A model generated the notes under the pieces. It was not told the DNA's origin and ran no database searches. It saw only the letters and a program-made list of their open reading frames with translations. A DNA stretch of 64,000 nt from Egaibacter sp046050465. GTDB lineage: Bacteria; Pseudomonadota; Gammaproteobacteria; Burkholderiales; Burkholderiaceae_C. Positions 16,528 through 25,211 of this stretch are shown piece by piece. Every line of letters starts with the position of its first letter. Within the stretch, counting starts at the first letter, position 1. Position numbers and translations under genes: made by a program. The stretch lies in the NCBI GenBank assembly GCA_046050465.1, contig JBJOPS010000028.1, positions 1-64,000 of the forward strand. Reading direction: 5' to 3'.

Positions 16528-17295
16528 ATGCCGCTGCCCATCATCACCGACCCCTACTTTTACGCCGTCACCATTCCCGCCGTGCTGCTGCTGGGCGTGA
16601 GCAAAAGCGGCTTTGGTGCGGGCTTTGGCTCGCTGGCTGTGCCGATGATGGCGCTGGCCGTTACCGTGCCGCAGGCAGCCGCCATCCTGATGCCGGTGCT
16701 GCTGCTGATGGACATTTTGGGCATGGCGGCGTTTCGCAAAGACTTTGACCTGAAGTTCTTGAAGTTTTTGATTCCCTGCGGGCTGGTGGGCATCGTCATC
16801 GGCGCACTGCTTTTCAAGGCGCTGTCTGCACACATGGTGGCCGGCATTGTGGGGGTGTTCACGCTGCTGTTTCTGGCGCAGCGCCTGATTTTTCCACCTA
16901 AGCCCGATAGCCCGCCGCCGCCCAAATGGCTGGGTGCCATCCTTACCGCCACGTCCGGCTTCACCAGCTTCATCGCGCACGCAGGTGGCCCGCCGATCAA
17001 CGCCTACGTGATTCCGCTGCGCCTGTCGCCAGTGAAGTTCACCGCCACCATGGCGTTCTTTTTTTTCGTGATCAATTTGTCCAAATGGATTCCCTACGCC
17101 TGGCTGGGCCTGCTGGACATGCGCAACATGGCCACATCGCTGGTGTTGCTGCCCATCGCACCCATTGGCGTGCTGGTGGGCGTGCGCATGGCCCGGAAAA
17201 TCAACCCGATGCTGTTTTACCGGTTGGTGTATGTTGGCATGTTTCTCACTGGGGTGAAGCTGGTGTGGGACTCGATTAGCAACCGGATCTCCTGA
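16528..17295 (+). CDS. TauE/SafE family membrane exporter
   Basis: A 255-residue inner-membrane protein with about eight helices. Family marks are GFGAGFGSLAVPMMAL in the first repeat and TSGFTSFIAHAGGPPINAYVIPL in the second. The family exports sulfonates, sulfite or organic acids; the substrate here is unknown. The ATG at 16528 follows AAGGA. Longer upstream readings would overlap the divergent channel gene and are low-complexity. Confidence 0.88.
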   Translation: MPLPIITDPYFYAVTIPAVLLLGVSKSGFGAGFGSLAVPMMALAVTVPQAAAILMPVLLLMDILGMAAFRKDFDLKFLKFLIPCGLVGIVIGALLFKALSAHMVAGIVGVFTLLFLAQRLIFPPKPDSPPPPKWLGAILTATSGFTSFIAHAGGPPINAYVIPLRLSPVKFTATMAFFFFVINLSKWIPYAWLGLLDMRNMATSLVLLPIAPIGVLVGVRMARKINPMLFYRLVYVGMFLTGVKLVWDSISNRIS

Positions 17296-17311
17296 AAACA
17301 GGTAGAGAAAA

Positions 17312-18640
17312 TTACATCACCAGCATTGCCCGAAAGTCGTTCACATTCGTGTGCGTAGGCCCGGTGATCACCAAATCACCCAGGGGGCTGAAGTAGCCGT
17401 AGGCGTCGTTTCGGTCAAGATATTGATCGATCTTCATGCCCTGCTGCTGCGCCCGCACCAGCGTGTCGGGAGCCACGTAAGCCCCGGCGTTGTCTTCCAC
17501 GCCGTCGATGCCATCGGTATCGGCGGCCAGCGCAAACACACCGGGCTGGCCCTGCAGCGCCTGTGCCAGGCCCAGGCAGAACTCGCCCGCACGACCCCCA
17601 CGGCCGCGCGGCGTGCCGTCCGGCTGTTTGCGAACCGTCACCGTGGTTTCACCGCCCGACAGAATCACGCAGGGCTTCTTCCACGCACCCACACCACGCG
17701 CCACAGCGCGGGCCATGGCCGCGTGCACCTTGCCCACTTCGCGGGACTCGCCCTCGATTTCATCGCTGAGGATGTGGGCTTCCAGTCCCGCTGCTTGCGC
17801 TGCAGTCGCAGCGGCTTCAAGGGACTGCTGCGGTGTGGCGATCATGTGCACGGCATGTCCAGCGAAGGCTGCGTCACCGGGTTTGGGGGTTTCGAGCGCG
17901 CCGCTTTCCATCGCGGTGCGCACGGCATTGGGCACAGCAATGCCGTAGCGCTGGAGAATGACCAGTGCATCGGCACAGGTGGTGGCATCAGGCACAGTGG
18001 GACCGCTGGCAATGATGGACGGGTCATCACCTGGCACGTCGCTGATGGTCAACGTCACCACTTTTGCCGGAGCACACGCGGCGGCCAGCCGCCCACCCTT
18101 GATGCGAGAGAGGTGCTTGCGCACGCAGTTCATTTCCGAAATATTGGCGCCGGAGTTCAACAGGTCCTTGTTGATGCGCTGCTTGTCTGCCAGTGTCAGG
18201 CCTTCGGCGGGCAACGTGAGCAGGGCCGAGCCGCCACCCGAGATCAGGCACAGCACCAGATCGTCTTTTGTCAGTCCTTGCGTCAGAGCCATGATGCGTT
18301 CGGCGGCAGCGAGACCCGCCGCGTCGGGCACCGGGTGGGAGGCTTCCACCAGCTCGATTCGCTGGGCCAGGCCCGCGGGCCGCGGTGGAATGTGGTGATA
18401 CCGCGTCACCACCAGACCGGTCAGCGGCGCATCGGCTGGCCACAAAGCTTCGACTGCCTGCACCATCGAGCCACCCGCTTTGCCCGCACCCAAAACGAGG
18501 GTTCGGCCCTTTGGCGGCGGTGGTAAAAACGCTGCCGTGTTGTGCAGGGGCAATGCACGCATAACCGCGGCGTTATAAAGGTATTCCAGAAACGCCCTGG
18601 GCTCGCGGGCGGCGTCGGGCGCAGAATTTGGTGCGATCAT
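17312..18640 (-). CDS. Glycerate 2-kinase / MOFRL family protein (GlxK/TtuD type)
   Basis: A 442-residue protein of the GckA/TtuD family, which phosphorylates glycerate to 2-phosphoglycerate (older annotation: hydroxypyruvate reductase). Visible marks are VLGAGKAGGSM, VLCLISGGGSALLTLPAEG, ISDVPGDDPSIIASGPT, LSGGETTVTV and the MOFRL-domain AADTDGIDG. It is 75 bases from, and divergent to, the purine deaminase. It could channel glyoxylate-derived carbon from purine breakdown into glycolysis together with hydroxypyruvate isomerase at 36.7 kb; glyoxylate carboligase and tartronate semialdehyde reductase are not in the window. Confidence 0.9.
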   Translation of the reverse strand: MIAPNSAPDAAREPRAFLEYLYNAAVMRALPLHNTAAFLPPPPKGRTLVLGAGKAGGSMVQAVEALWPADAPLTGLVVTRYHHIPPRPAGLAQRIELVEASHPVPDAAGLAAAERIMALTQGLTKDDLVLCLISGGGSALLTLPAEGLTLADKQRINKDLLNSGANISEMNCVRKHLSRIKGGRLAAACAPAKVVTLTISDVPGDDPSIIASGPTVPDATTCADALVILQRYGIAVPNAVRTAMESGALETPKPGDAAFAGHAVHMIATPQQSLEAAATAAQAAGLEAHILSDEIEGESREVGKVHAAMARAVARGVGAWKKPCVILSGGETTVTVRKQPDGTPRGRGGRAGEFCLGLAQALQGQPGVFALAADTDGIDGVEDNAGAYVAPDTLVRAQQQGMKIDQYLDRNDAYGYFSPLGDLVITGPTHTNVNDFRAMLVM

Positions 18641-18714
18641 TCACGGGTCTCCTGCCCGCATTGTGCCGCCGTCTGCTCCCGGTCATTCCTTCAACTCTGG
18701 TCATAACTGAATTC

Positions 18715-20145
18715 ATGTCTACCCTGCTGATCAAAAACGCCCGGTGCGTGGCCACTTTTGACCATGCCAACCCGTCCAAAGGGCGTGAGTTGTCTGACGC
18801 ATCGGTCTTTGTGCGCGACAACCTGATCGAGTCCATCGGCCCGGCTGCCGACTTGCCTCAAACGGCTGACGAGGTGATTGACGCGCGCGGTCTTCTGGTG
18901 ATGCCGGGGCTGATCAATACACACCACCACATGTACCAGTCGCTCACCCGGGCCATTCCGGCTGTGCAAAACGCCGAGCTGTTCAGCTGGTTACAGGGCC
19001 TGTACCCCATCTGGTCCGGGCTGACACCCGAGATGATCCGGGTGTCCACTCAGGTGGCGATGGCCGAGCTGTTGATAAGTGGCTGCACCACCAGCAGCGA
19101 CCATCTGTATATCTACCCAAACGGGGTGCGTCTGGACGACAGCATCGAAGCCGCCCGCCAGATTGGCATGCGCTTTACCGCCAGCCGGGGCAGCATGAGC
19201 GTAGGCCAGTCGCAAGGCGGTTTGCCGCCGGACAGCGTGGTGGAAGCTGAGGACTTCATCCTCAAGGACACACAGCGACTGATCGAGGCCTATCACGACA
19301 CTTCTTTCGGCGCGATGGTGAACGTGGCTGTGGCGCCCTGCTCTCCTTTCAGCGTCAGTCGCGATTTGATGCGCGAATCGGCAAAGCTGGCCCGGCATTA
19401 CGGCGTGCGCCTGCACACCCATCTGGCCGAAAACGACCACGACCTCGCCTATTCAAAAGAGAAATTCAACTGCACGCCCACGCAATACGCGCAAGACCTC
19501 GGCTGGCTGGGCCATGATGTCTGGCATGCCCACTGTGTGAAGCTCGATGGCGAGGGCATCAGCCTGTTTGCCGCCACCCGCACGGGCGTAGCACACTGCC
19601 CGTGCAGCAACATGCGCTTGTCCAGCGGCATCGCGCCCATCCGAAAAATGATGAACGCTGGGGTACCCGTCGGCCTGGGCGTGGACGGCTGCGCCAGCAA
19701 CGACGCCGGCCATCTGGTGAACGAAGCGCGCCAGGCCATGCTGCTGGCGCGGGTGGGGCGCGCCCTGCAGCCACCTTCCACTGACGCCAATGGCCGCACT
19801 TTTTTCGGCTGCGACCTCGGCCCCTCCGAGATGACTGCCCGGGATGCGTTGTCTGTGGCCACACGCGGTGGAGCCGAAGTTCTGGGCCGCCGGGACATTG
19901 GTCACCTCGCGCCCGGCATGTGCGCCGACCTGGCGCTGTTTGATTTGCGCACCCTCGCCTTTGCGGGTGGCGCCGTGCATGATCCTGTAGGCAGTTTGCT
20001 GCTGTGTGCCAGCCCGCAAGCGGCTTACACCGTGGTCAATGGTCGCACCGTTGTGCGTGAAGGCCGGCTTGCCACCGTTGAACTGGAGCCGTTGGTTGAG
20101 CGGCACAACCGGCTGGCGATGCAGTTGGCCCAGGCGGCAGGCTGA
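18715..20145 (+). CDS. Amidohydrolase, probably 8-oxoguanine (or guanine) deaminase
   Basis: A 476-residue metal-dependent amidohydrolase of the TRZ/ATZ class. The metal ligands are visible in NTHHHMYQ, HTHLAENDHD, HAHCVKLD and LGVDGCASND. The N-terminal LLIKNARCVATFD and the C-terminal GVSDLALFDL-like strand frame the barrel. Closest known functions are 8-oxoguanine deaminase and guanine deaminase; related triazine hydrolases cannot be excluded. The ATG at 18715 gives the usual N-terminus. Its position at the head of a purine block supports a role producing xanthine or urate. Confidence 0.85.
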   Translation: MSTLLIKNARCVATFDHANPSKGRELSDASVFVRDNLIESIGPAADLPQTADEVIDARGLLVMPGLINTHHHMYQSLTRAIPAVQNAELFSWLQGLYPIWSGLTPEMIRVSTQVAMAELLISGCTTSSDHLYIYPNGVRLDDSIEAARQIGMRFTASRGSMSVGQSQGGLPPDSVVEAEDFILKDTQRLIEAYHDTSFGAMVNVAVAPCSPFSVSRDLMRESAKLARHYGVRLHTHLAENDHDLAYSKEKFNCTPTQYAQDLGWLGHDVWHAHCVKLDGEGISLFAATRTGVAHCPCSNMRLSSGIAPIRKMMNAGVPVGLGVDGCASNDAGHLVNEARQAMLLARVGRALQPPSTDANGRTFFGCDLGPSEMTARDALSVATRGGAEVLGRRDIGHLAPGMCADLALFDLRTLAFAGGAVHDPVGSLLLCASPQAAYTVVNGRTVVREGRLATVELEPLVERHNRLAMQLAQAAG

Positions 20146-20146
20146 T

Positions 20147-21391
20147 TTACTCGGTCTTCGCCCCATCGGTAAACCACTTCCCGATCACCGCGCGCTCGGC
20201 ATCGGTAATCTGCGTGGCATTGTTCATGGGCATGATTTGGGTCACCACGGCCTGCTGGTACACCGACAGTGCGTGCTGCTTCACCAACTCGGGGGAATCC
20301 AGCCGCACGTTCTTCATCTGCAACTCGGCGCCGTGGCACATATAACAGCGCTGCTCCAGTATTTTTCGCACATTTTGATAGCCATATTGGCCCTCAGCCC
20401 TTGTGGAATATGCGCTAGAAGCTGCTGAATTGATAGCATTTCCAGTGGTGGCAACAGCTTGTGGCGCAGGCTTCATCCACACCATCGCCCCCACGATCAC
20501 CGCCACGCCGACTGCCGCATAGGGCCAGGGATGGCTGTTGCGGCCCAGCTTGTAGCCATGGCGCATGACAAAAAACTGGCGAATCAGCGCACCGGCCAGC
20601 ATCATCACGATCAACACAACCCAGTTGTACTGGTTGGTGTAGGTAAAACTGTAGTGGTTACTCAGCATGGCAAACAGCACCGGCAGTGTGAAGTAGGTGT
20701 TGTGCACGCTGCGCTGCTTGGCACGCTGGCCGTGGATGGGGTCTACCGGTCGGCCTTCACGCAGATCTTTGACGACGGTACGCTGGCCCGGAATGATCCA
20801 GAAGAACACATTTGCACTCATAGCGGTGGCGATCATCGCGCCCACCAGAAGAAAGGCCGCCCGTCCGGCGAACCAGTGACAGGCCAGCCAGGAGGCGCCG
20901 CACACCACCAGAAAGACCAGCGCGCCCACGGTGGCGTCACCATTCTTGCGTCGGCCAAATATCTGGCAGATCAGGTCATAGATCATCCAAAACACCACCA
21001 GAAACGACACTGCCACGCCGATGGCCGCGCCGCTGGACCAGTTCATCAGCGATTTGTCAATCAGATAGGTGCTGGCGCTCCACAGGTAAGACACCGTGAA
21101 CAGCGCAAAGCCGGACAGCCACGTGCTGTAGCTTTCCCAATAAAACCAGTGCAGGTGATCTGGCACCTTTTCCGGGGCTACCGTGTATTTTTGCGGGTTG
21201 TAAAAGCCGCCACCGTGCACAGCCCACAGTTCGCCACCCACGCCTTTTTTTTGCAAGTCTTCGGATTCCGGCTTGACCAGGCTGCTGTCCAGAAAAACGA
21301 AGTAGAACGAGGAGCCAATCCAGGCGATGGCGGTGATGACGTGGACCCAGCGCAGCAGCAGGTTGGCCCAGTCGAGGTAATAGCTTTCCAT
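20147..21391 (-). CDS. puuD: Urate hydroxylase PuuD (membrane, cytochrome c fused)
   Basis: Oxidises urate to 5-hydroxyisourate in the inner membrane. The 414 residues comprise eight or nine helices of the DUF989/PuuD domain (ESYYLDWANLLLRWVHVITAIAWIG; SVHNTYFTLPVLFAMLSNH) and a C-terminal cytochrome c domain with a single CYMCH haem motif. The start ATG 21391 gives the standard N-terminus; upstream in-frame sequence is non-coding. Between the last helix and the haem domain lies NAINSAASSAYSTRAEGQ, encoded by repeat A. A GntR-type operator candidate is at 21539-21554, about 150 bases upstream. Confidence 0.94.
   Translation of the reverse strand: MESYYLDWANLLLRWVHVITAIAWIGSSFYFVFLDSSLVKPESEDLQKKGVGGELWAVHGGGFYNPQKYTVAPEKVPDHLHWFYWESYSTWLSGFALFTVSYLWSASTYLIDKSLMNWSSGAAIGVAVSFLVVFWMIYDLICQIFGRRKNGDATVGALVFLVVCGASWLACHWFAGRAAFLLVGAMIATAMSANVFFWIIPGQRTVVKDLREGRPVDPIHGQRAKQRSVHNTYFTLPVLFAMLSNHYSFTYTNQYNWVVLIVMMLAGALIRQFFVMRHGYKLGRNSHPWPYAAVGVAVIVGAMVWMKPAPQAVATTGNAINSAASSAYSTRAEGQYGYQNVRKILEQRCYMCHGAELQMKNVRLDSPELVKQHALSVYQQAVVTQIMPMNNATQITDAERAVIGKWFTDGAKTE
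20361..20440 (+). repeat. Dispersed repeat family A, copy inside puuD
   Basis: Plus strand: GGCCCTCAGCCCTTGTGG, AATATGCGCTAGAAGC, TGCTGAATTGATAGC. It is antisense to puuD and encodes the linker peptide AYSTRAEGQ, identical over nine residues to the insert in the acyl-CoA dehydrogenase. Confidence 0.85.
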
Positions 21392-21538
21392 GTTTCTCAA
21401 CCTTTGTGGTGAAGCACAGTCACACCAGGAGACTTCAAGCTGCCCACCACTGCGGGCGCTGTAAGCAGTTTCTGTGTCGCGAACAAGGGCTCCTTGATAA
21501 AGGCAAGCAAGGCCCGGCTCCGCTGCGACATCCAAGTT

Positions 21539-21554
21539 AAAGTGTATACAATTT
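21539..21554. promoter_or_regulatory. Candidate GntR operator upstream of puuD
   Basis: AAAGTGTATACAATTT matches the perfect palindrome AAAGTGTATACACTTT at the gntR/uraH promoter in 15 of 16 positions. It lies in the gap between xdhC and puuD, upstream of puuD. Confidence 0.65.
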
Positions 21555-21600
21555 CTGCGGGGGCCGGCCTCAAATTCAGCGACTTTTTCCGGTAAAAACC

Positions 21601-22413
21601 CTAGCTCCTGCGAAGCAATAACTGCGCAGCCACCGCTACGGCGATAACTTGCGGCTCTTTGCCCGATATGCCGGCCACACCAATCGGGCAGGTCACCTTC
21701 GCCAGTTCCGTCGCAGAAAAGCCGCGTCCCGTCAGCCGGTGTTGAAAAGTCGCCCATTTGGTCTTGCTGCCAATCAGCCCGATGTAGGGCAAATCACCCT
21801 GCAAGCGTTGGCGCGTCAGACAGGCTGCCACCACATCCAGATCCTCTTCATGACTGAAACTCATGATCAGCACGCTGCTTTGCGGCCGAAGATCGCTTAC
21901 GGCCCTGTGCACAGGGTCTGAATGTTCACACAATATGTTACGTGGCAGCCTGGGGGGGAAAATTTCTTCGCGGCTATCCACCCATGTCACAGAAAACGGC
22001 AAAGTACTTAAAACCCCGATCAGTGCACGGCCGACATGTCCGCCACCAAATAGTGCCACGGGCTGCAGGGTCTGCTCATGTTGCACCTGCAACCACCCAT
22101 TGACCTGCGCAATATGCCCTGCGTGTATCAAATCAAAGCGCAGATGCATGATCCCGCCACAACATTGCCCCAGCCCGGGGCCCAGAGCAAAGCGCAAAAC
22201 CGTGTTTCCCGCCCGGCCTTTCAGACGTTCGCGTGCCAAATCAATCGCCTGGAATTCCACATGTCCGCCCCCGATGGTTCCCACCACACTGTTGCGAAAA
22301 ACCGCCATCCAGGCGCCCGGCTCCCGAGGGGCGGAGCCCTGAATCGAGTCAACTCTCACCCACACAGCAGCTTCATGCCGGAGTTGATTCAGAAATTCAT
22401 CCGTCTGGTTCAC
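21601..22413 (-). CDS. xdhC: Xanthine dehydrogenase accessory protein XdhC
   Basis: XdhC binds molybdenum cofactor, assists its sulfuration and delivers it to xanthine dehydrogenase. The 270 residues show TIGGGHVEFQAID, GPGLGQCCGG (the characteristic CC), a Rossmann-type VALFGGGHVGRAL and a terminal GLIGSKTKW and ISGKEPQVIAVAVAAQLL. The start at 22413 is the first ATG. The structural genes xdhA and xdhB, which commonly precede xdhC, are not adjacent; the upstream gene is a divergent lipoprotein. The enzyme it serves must be encoded elsewhere. Confidence 0.94.
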   Translation of the reverse strand: MNQTDEFLNQLRHEAAVWVRVDSIQGSAPREPGAWMAVFRNSVVGTIGGGHVEFQAIDLARERLKGRAGNTVLRFALGPGLGQCCGGIMHLRFDLIHAGHIAQVNGWLQVQHEQTLQPVALFGGGHVGRALIGVLSTLPFSVTWVDSREEIFPPRLPRNILCEHSDPVHRAVSDLRPQSSVLIMSFSHEEDLDVVAACLTRQRLQGDLPYIGLIGSKTKWATFQHRLTGRGFSATELAKVTCPIGVAGISGKEPQVIAVAVAAQLLLRRS

Positions 22414-22510
22414 TTTTTGTTACCTTATGACATGCGACCGGTGATCGCTTTTGGTGGAACTCTGGCACAGTTCGCCCCATACCTGTGTGAAACTCCGCTG
22501 CAAACAACCC

Positions 22511-23047
22511 ATGAAACTCTTCACGAACAACAGAATAAGCCTGATCATCGCAGCAGCCATCGCTGGTGCGATCCTGGCGGCCTGCCAGACCGCGCGCGCC
22601 CCCTCACCACCTGCCGCACCTGCTCCTGCACCCGTTGCCGTGCCCACGCCAGCACCTGTACCTCCCACACCGATTGCCGTCGCACCAGTTACCCCGCTGG
22701 GTGCCACGTCCAGCGCCGGCACCCCACGTGACTACCGTCGCGACGCCGCTGGCCATTTGTATCGGCAAAACGGCAGCCGCATCTACAAAGGCAAGATGCC
22801 GCCACTCCTTTATGCCGTGGGAGTGCTGAATGTGGAAATCGACAGTCGGGGCAATGTCGTATCAACCAACTGGATGCGTGCACCATCGCATGCGCCGGAA
22901 GTCATGGCCGAGATCATTCGCACGGTTCGCGCAGCAGCGCCCTACCCGGCTCCCGTTCGAATGGGTCGTGTGACCTATACCGATACGTGGCTGTGGGAAA
23001 AAGGTGGCCGCTTCCAGCTGGATACCCTGACCGAGGGTCAGCTCTAG
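22511..23047 (+). CDS. Proline-rich lipoprotein with TonB-like C-terminal domain
   Basis: A 178-residue protein beginning with a lipoprotein signal (MKLFTNNR, hydrophobic core, lipobox LAAC at about residues 22-25). A Pro/Ala/Val-rich spacer of about 45 residues follows, as in periplasm-spanning proteins. The C-terminal domain (LYAVGVLNVEIDSRGNVVSTNWMR, APYPAPVRM) resembles the TonB C-terminal fold. The function is unknown. It lies between xdhC and uraH but reads opposite to both; its link to purine use is not evident. Confidence 0.75.
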   Translation: MKLFTNNRISLIIAAAIAGAILAACQTARAPSPPAAPAPAPVAVPTPAPVPPTPIAVAPVTPLGATSSAGTPRDYRRDAAGHLYRQNGSRIYKGKMPPLLYAVGVLNVEIDSRGNVVSTNWMRAPSHAPEVMAEIIRTVRAAAPYPAPVRMGRVTYTDTWLWEKGGRFQLDTLTEGQL

Positions 23048-23080
23048 GCATTCGACGGCCAACACCCGGCAAAGGAAAGA

Positions 23081-23434
23081 TCACGAGCCCCGATAGGTCG
23101 AGTAGCTCCAGGGGCTGACCAGCAGCGGCACATGGTAATGCTGGTCGGTGTGGGCGATGCCAAAGTCCAGGCTGACCTTGTTCAGGAAGTTGGGCTCGGG
23201 CAGCGCCACGCCACGCGCCCTGAAATACCCCTGTACGTCAAAAACCAGTCGGTAGGTACCGGTGCGAAGGCTGGCATTGTCATAAAGCAGCCCATCCGGA
23301 TTGCGGCCATCCTGATTCAGGACAAAACGCTTGACCAGTGTGTCCGAGTCGCCGTGTGTGGTGTACAGCGCCACGGCCATGCCCGCGGCGGGGCATCCAT
23401 GCATGGTGTCCAGTACGTGTGTGCTCAAGCCCAT
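23081..23434 (-). CDS. uraH: 5-hydroxyisourate hydrolase
   Basis: A transthyretin-like enzyme of 117 residues that hydrolyses 5-hydroxyisourate to OHCU, the step after PuuD. It begins MGLSTHVLDTMHGCPAAG with the active-site histidine (H6) and ends in the diagnostic tetrapeptide YRGS. HYHVPLL supplies further catalytic residues. The start ATG 23434 gives the family N-terminus. It is divergent from gntR, and the palindrome at 23509-23524 sits in the shared promoter region. Confidence 0.96.
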   Translation of the reverse strand: MGLSTHVLDTMHGCPAAGMAVALYTTHGDSDTLVKRFVLNQDGRNPDGLLYDNASLRTGTYRLVFDVQGYFRARGVALPEPNFLNKVSLDFGIAHTDQHYHVPLLVSPWSYSTYRGS

Positions 23435-23508
23435 ATTGCGTCCTTGATTTGAATCCCTGACAACTCGCGCCTTCCGTATTGAAACAGGGATTTGATGCGC
23501 AGAGACTG

Positions 23509-23524
23509 AAAGTGTATACACTTT
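23509..23524. promoter_or_regulatory. Perfect palindromic operator between uraH and gntR
   Basis: AAAGTGTATACACTTT is a perfect 16-base palindrome located 75 bases upstream of uraH and immediately before gntR. It is a natural autoregulatory site for the GntR protein. Related copies lie at 21539-21554 and 37590-37605. Confidence 0.75.
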
Positions 23525-23538
23525 TTGCGTTTGCCGCT

Positions 23539-24216
23539 ATGATGCGCCCCATGGAAGCATCATCTACTGCGTTGATCGTTCAGGCCCTCACCAAAGCCAT
23601 CGTGGAGCATCGCCTCCAGCCCGGCAGCAAGCTGGCCGAGCAGAAACTCGCTGATCACTTTGGCGTGTCGCGAACGCTGGTTCGTCAGGCCCTGTTGCAG
23701 TTGTCCCAGCACCAGCTGGTCACGCTGGAGCCAGCCCGCGGCGCCTTTGTGGCCGCCCCTTCTGTCACCGAAGCCAGGCAGGTCTTTGCAGTGCGCCGCA
23801 TGCTGGAGACCGAGATGACCCGCGCCTTTGTGCGCCAGGTGACGCCCGCCAAGATCAAGGCACTGAAAGAACACGTGGCCCAGGAGAAGCTGGCCGTGCA
23901 ACGGGAGGATGCGCCCGGGCGCACGGAGCTTCTGGGCGACTTTCATGTGCGTATTGCCGAGCTTATGGGCAACGATGTGCTGGCGCAACTGCTGAGCCAG
24001 CTGATCTCGCGCTGTGCTCTTATCACCCTCATGTACCAGACCTCACGGGCAGCCGAGCACTCCAACGACGAGCACGTTGAAATCGTGAAGGCACTGGCCG
24101 CGAAGGATGAGGATCTGTCGGTCCGGTTAATGAGCGAGCATCTGATGCACGTGGAGGAAAACCTGACCTTCGAACGCAAGATCCCCGCCAACGACATTTC
24201 AATGGCCCTGTCCTGA
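23539..24216 (+). CDS. GntR family regulator, FadR/FCD subfamily
   Basis: About 225 residues: an N-terminal winged helix (GSKLAEQKLADHFGVSRTLVRQALLQLSQHQLV) and an all-helical FCD ligand domain with metal-site histidines (DFHVRIAELMGN, NDEHVEIVKAL, SEHLMHVEENL). It heads the operon with puuE and the uraD fusion and is divergent from uraH, so it most likely regulates urate or allantoin catabolism. Three candidate starts (23539, 23542, 23551) all follow the operator palindrome; ATG 23551 (MEASSTAL) is a strong alternative. Ligand unknown. Confidence 0.9.
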   Translation: MMRPMEASSTALIVQALTKAIVEHRLQPGSKLAEQKLADHFGVSRTLVRQALLQLSQHQLVTLEPARGAFVAAPSVTEARQVFAVRRMLETEMTRAFVRQVTPAKIKALKEHVAQEKLAVQREDAPGRTELLGDFHVRIAELMGNDVLAQLLSQLISRCALITLMYQTSRAAEHSNDEHVEIVKALAAKDEDLSVRLMSEHLMHVEENLTFERKIPANDISMALS

Positions 24217-24227
24217 GATAACCCGCC

Positions 24228-25208
24228 ATGACCAGCGCCGCTTACGATTCCACCGCTTTCTACCCCCGTGATCTCGCCGGCTACGGGCGCAACCCGCCGC
24301 ATGCGCAATGGCCCAATCAGGCACGCATTGCCGTTCAATTTGTGCTGAACTACGAAGAAGGTGGCGAAAACGCCGTGCTGCATGGCGACCCGGCGTCCGA
24401 GCAATTTCTGTCCGAGATGTTCAATCCGGCGGCCTTCCCGGCCCGCCACATGAGCATGGAAGGCATTTATGAATACGGTTCACGCGCCGGCGTGTGGCGT
24501 ATCCTGCGCGAGTTCGAGAAACGCAAACTGCCGCTGACCGTATTTGGCGTGAGCATGGCGCTGCAGCGTCATCCCGAACTTACAGCCGCATTCAAGGAAC
24601 TGGGCCACGAAATCGCCTGCCACGGCTGGCGCTGGATCAGCTACCAGAACTTCGATGAAGCCACCGAGCGGGAACACATGCGCATCGGCATGGACATCAT
24701 CCGCGAGCTGACCGGCGAACGCCCCTTGGGCTGGTACACCGGGCGCGACAGCCCCAACACGCACCGGCTGGTGGCTGACTACGGCGGCTTTGAATACGAC
24801 AGCGATTACTACGGTGATGACCTGCCGTTCTGGATGCAGGTCAGGAAAACCGATGGCAGCGTGGTGCCGCAACTCATCGTGCCCTACACGCTGGACACCA
24901 ACGACATGCGCTTCTCTTCAGCACAGGGTTTCGCCCAAGGGGATGATTTTTTCACTTACCTGAAGGACAGTTTTGACGTGCTGTATACCGAAGGTGACCC
25001 CGTTGGCGCCAACTCACCCAAGATGCTGAGCATTGGCATGCATTGCCGTTTGCTGGGACGCCCCGGGCGCATGCGGTCGCTGCAAAAGTTTCTGGACTAC
25101 GTGCAAGGTCACTCCCATGTCTGGATCTGCCGCCGCCTGGACATCGCCCGGCACTGGACTAAAACATACCCCTGTCCGGCCGCACCGTCAGCCGCAAGCA
25201 AAGGCTGA
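24228..25208 (+). CDS. puuE: Allantoinase PuuE (polysaccharide-deacetylase fold)
   Basis: Hydrolyses allantoin to allantoate. It is the cofactor-independent type related to chitin deacetylases, 326 residues long. Marks seen are YPRDLAGYGRNPPHAQWP, VQFVLNYEEGGE, the HEIACHGWRW segment, GWYTGRDSPNTHRLV and SIGMHCRLLGRPGR. It lies 11 bases after gntR and 3 bases before the UraD fusion, so it is in one operon with them. Confidence 0.95.
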   Translation: MTSAAYDSTAFYPRDLAGYGRNPPHAQWPNQARIAVQFVLNYEEGGENAVLHGDPASEQFLSEMFNPAAFPARHMSMEGIYEYGSRAGVWRILREFEKRKLPLTVFGVSMALQRHPELTAAFKELGHEIACHGWRWISYQNFDEATEREHMRIGMDIIRELTGERPLGWYTGRDSPNTHRLVADYGGFEYDSDYYGDDLPFWMQVRKTDGSVVPQLIVPYTLDTNDMRFSSAQGFAQGDDFFTYLKDSFDVLYTEGDPVGANSPKMLSIGMHCRLLGRPGRMRSLQKFLDYVQGHSHVWICRRLDIARHWTKTYPCPAAPSAASKG

Positions 25209-25211
25209 ATC

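Noticed and set aside
21392..21757. Extended N-terminus of PuuD by about 120 residues
   Set aside because: The canonical N-terminus ESYYLDWANLLLRW begins at 21391, and the extension would overlap the operator and the xdhC end.
24982..24990. TGTATACC inside puuE, similar to the GntR operator core
   Set aside because: It lies within coding sequence and lacks the flanking AAAG/CTTT arms.
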